Shown piece by piece: positions 62,171 through 64,000 of a stretch of DNA of 64,000 bases (its first letter is position 1; every line of letters begins with the position of its first letter). A model generated the notes under the pieces. That model ran no database searches and had not been told where the DNA came from. It saw nothing but the letters and a program-made list of their open reading frames with translations. Origin of the DNA: CAVPJW01 sp963705525 (lineage in GTDB: Bacteria > Acidobacteriota > Vicinamibacteria > Vicinamibacterales > CAVPJW01); contig CAVPJW010000003.1 in NCBI GenBank assembly GCA_963705525.1, forward strand, positions 62,001 to 126,000, given 5' to 3'. The translations under genes and the position numbers were made by a program.

Positions 62171-64000
62171 ATGCCGCTAGCGGCCGGCACCCGCCTCGGT
62201 CCTTACGAGATCCTCGGCCAGATCGGCGCCGGCGGGATGGGCGAGGTGTATCGGGCGCGCGACGCGCGCCTGCACCGCGATGTGGCCATCAAGGTGCTGC
62301 CGACGTCGTTCTCTGCGGATCCCGATCGGCTGCGGCGCTTCGAGGGTGAGGCGCGGGCGGCTTCGGCGCTCAATCATCCGAACATTCTGACAATCCACGA
62401 CATCGGGTCCGACGAAGGCGCCCCTTACCTCGTGTCGGAGCTGCTCCAAGGAGAGTCTCTCCGGGATCGGCTGCAAAGTGGCGCGCTCAAATCCGGCACG
62501 GCGGTCGATTTCGCCAAACAGGTCGCTCAGGGACTCGCGGCGGCGCACAAGCAGGGGATCGTGCACCGCGACTTGAAACCGGAGAACCTGTTCGTGCTGG
62601 AAGACGGCCGCGTCAAGATCCTCGACTTCGGGCTGGCAAAGCTCACCCGACCTGAATCTTCCGTCTCGGATGAAAGCCATGCCCTCACGACGCCCGCCGA
62701 GACCGAGCCGGGAGTCGTGATGGGCACCCTCGGTTACATGTCACCCGAGCAGTTGCGGAGCCAGCCCACCGACCATCGCTCCGACATCTTCTCGCTCGGC
62801 GCGATCCTCTACGAAATGCTGGCGGGCCGAAGGGCCTTCTCAAAATCCACGCCCGTCGACACGATCAGTGCGGTTCTCAACGAGGAGCCGGCCGAGCTCT
62901 CCAAGACCGTCGACGGCCTCTCGCCCGGTCTCGAACGGATCGTCAGGCGGTGTCTCGAGAAAAGCCCGGAGGCGCGCTTTCAGTCGGCCCGCGATCTCGC
63001 CTTCGCGCTGAATGAAAGCGCTGCCCTTCCTTCCGCCTCTCAGGCGATTGCTGCTCCCTCGGCGCCGGGCCGATCGACGAATCTTTCCCGAAGGTTCGCC
63101 GTCGGGCTGATCGCTGCCGCAGCCGTTGGCCTCGTCATCTTCATCGCTGGGAGAACGGGACGGTTGCGCCCCTGGATGGCCAAGGCCGGCGAGACCCGGA
63201 CCGGCCGGATCGCGTCGCTTGCCGTCCTGCCGCTGAGAGATCTCACCGGCGATCCCCAGCAGCAATACTTCGTCGACGGCATGACCGAGGCCATCACCGC
63301 GAGCCTGGCGGAGATTCGGTCGCTCAAAGTCATCTCGCGCACCTCCGCGAGCGAGTACGCGGGCGCGAAGAAGCCGCTGCGCGACATCGCCCACGAGCTC
63401 GGCGTCGATGCGATCGTGGAGGGATCGGTCGCGCGCGCCGGAAACCGGGTGCGCGTCACGACCGAGCTGATCGAGGCGAACAGCGACACTCACCTCTGGG
63501 CGAAGAGCTTCGAGCGGGAGCTCGGCGACGTTCTCGCACTGCAGAGCGAAATCGCTCGCGCCGTGGCCGAGCGGACCGAGGCCTCACTGACTGCCGACGA
63601 GAAGAGTCGACTGACGCCAAGCCATCCGGTGGACGCGAAGGCCTACGAGGCATACCTCCTGGGTCGCTTCCTTCTGGATCAAGGAACGGAGGAATCGCTG
63701 AACAAGGCGCGCGATCAGTTCACGACCGCGCTCGAGATCCAGAACGACTACGCCGCCGCATACGCCGGGCTCGCCAGCTACTACGCGGTCCTGCCGTTCT
63801 ACAGCGCGCTCTCCCCGGCCGAAGTCTTCCCCAAGGCCCGCGCCGCGGTCGAAAAATCTCTTGAGCTCGACGAAGGGCTCGCCGATGCCCACGCGTCACT
63901 CGCCTACATCCGTGCCTACTACGAGTGGGATTGGGCCGCCGCGGAGCGCGAGTTCCGGCGGGCTCTCGAGCTTCGGCCGAGCTTCGCGGATGCGCATTTC
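62171..64000 (+). CDS. Receptor-like Ser/Thr protein kinase with TolB-like and TPR region (3' partial)
   Basis: ATG 62171 starts MPLAAGTRLGPYEIL; the reading frame is open to the window end (610 codons seen). Kinase motifs are GAGGMGEVYRARD, VAIKVLP, HRDLKPENLFVLEDG, ILDFGLAKLT and GYMSPEQLRSQPTDHRSDIF. One TM helix (FAVGLIAAAAVGLVIFIAG) is followed by a TolB-N-like domain (SLAVLPLRDLTGDPQQQYFVDGMTEAI, ELGVDAIVEGSVARAGNRVRV) and TPR units (AYAGLASYYAVLPF, ADAHASLAYIRAYYEW). It closely resembles the divergent kinase in its catalytic domain but has a different sensor part. Confidence 0.9.
   Translation, partial: MPLAAGTRLGPYEILGQIGAGGMGEVYRARDARLHRDVAIKVLPTSFSADPDRLRRFEGEARAASALNHPNILTIHDIGSDEGAPYLVSELLQGESLRDRLQSGALKSGTAVDFAKQVAQGLAAAHKQGIVHRDLKPENLFVLEDGRVKILDFGLAKLTRPESSVSDESHALTTPAETEPGVVMGTLGYMSPEQLRSQPTDHRSDIFSLGAILYEMLAGRRAFSKSTPVDTISAVLNEEPAELSKTVDGLSPGLERIVRRCLEKSPEARFQSARDLAFALNESAALPSASQAIAAPSAPGRSTNLSRRFAVGLIAAAAVGLVIFIAGRTGRLRPWMAKAGETRTGRIASLAVLPLRDLTGDPQQQYFVDGMTEAITASLAEIRSLKVISRTSASEYAGAKKPLRDIAHELGVDAIVEGSVARAGNRVRVTTELIEANSDTHLWAKSFERELGDVLALQSEIARAVAERTEASLTADEKSRLTPSHPVDAKAYEAYLLGRFLLDQGTEESLNKARDQFTTALEIQNDYAAAYAGLASYYAVLPFYSALSPAEVFPKARAAVEKSLELDEGLADAHASLAYIRAYYEWDWAAAEREFRRALELRPSFADAHF

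Overview
The window is high-GC, gene-dense bacterial chromosome with no rRNA, tRNA, CRISPR array, phage or insertion sequence that I can recognise. The mix of content (serine/threonine kinases with TolB/PD40 or TPR sensor regions, DUF1684, DUF302 and SirB1 proteins, an HME-RND efflux operon, a tandem ThyX, a UGA-containing glutaredoxin-like gene) is what I would expect of an Acidobacteriota genome, perhaps Vicinamibacteria. That placement is inference from gene style, not from a marker gene. Eight otherwise intact genes carry a single frame change, so consensus indels in a draft or metagenomic assembly are likely.

Region by region. (1) 1-11.3 kb, plus strand: 3' part of a fused E1 alpha/beta 2-oxoacid dehydrogenase, a propeller-like protein, a P1-family peptidase, an ABC exporter pair, a translationally coupled run of two alpha/beta hydrolases, an acyl-CoA dehydrogenase and a DUF1684 lipoprotein, then a HAD phosphatase and a membrane-anchored methyltransferase. 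(2) 11.3-19 kb, minus strand: TolC/CusB/CusA-type metal efflux operon preceded by a small Cys-rich exported protein, a lipoprotein and a DUF302 protein. (3) 19.3-46.3 kb, minus strand: a roughly 27-kb aromatic catabolic island. An upstream set holds a DapA-like aldolase, an FAH-family HpaG-like enzyme, an HpaE-like dehydrogenase, a Rieske oxygenase, an HpaD-like extradiol dioxygenase and an iron/polyamine-type ABC importer. A downstream GntR-led run of about 18 mostly overlapping genes holds a LigJ-like hydratase, two HpaB-family hydroxylases, a NitT/TauT-type importer, a LigB-type dioxygenase, three tandem RraA/HMG-aldolase paralogues, a Rieske ferredoxin, two further amidohydrolases, a flavin reductase, an aldehyde dehydrogenase and a ThDP enzyme. 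(4) 46.4-59.4 kb: SirB1, an M20 peptidase, a sulfurtransferase, an MBL hydrolase, and an ABC/LolA-like/outer-membrane-protein operon. A CRP-like palindrome lies in front of that operon. Then come a UGA-containing glutaredoxin-like selenoprotein, a thioesterase, an MFS exporter and a tandem ThyX. (5) 59.4-64 kb: two divergent receptor-like Ser/Thr kinases, the second cut by the window end.

The strongest unannotated item is the 73-codon gene at 55827-56048 (minus). An in-frame TGA sits exactly where glutaredoxins have their first active-site cysteine. It is followed 12 nt later by a perfect 6-bp stem with an 11-nt loop, which is a plausible bacterial SECIS, and conserved-looking coding sequence continues after the TGA. 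Other items of interest are the split ThyX motif, the three RraA copies, coexistence of two unrelated ring-cleavage dioxygenase folds, and a family of intergenic GTTCTTA-type inverted repeats.
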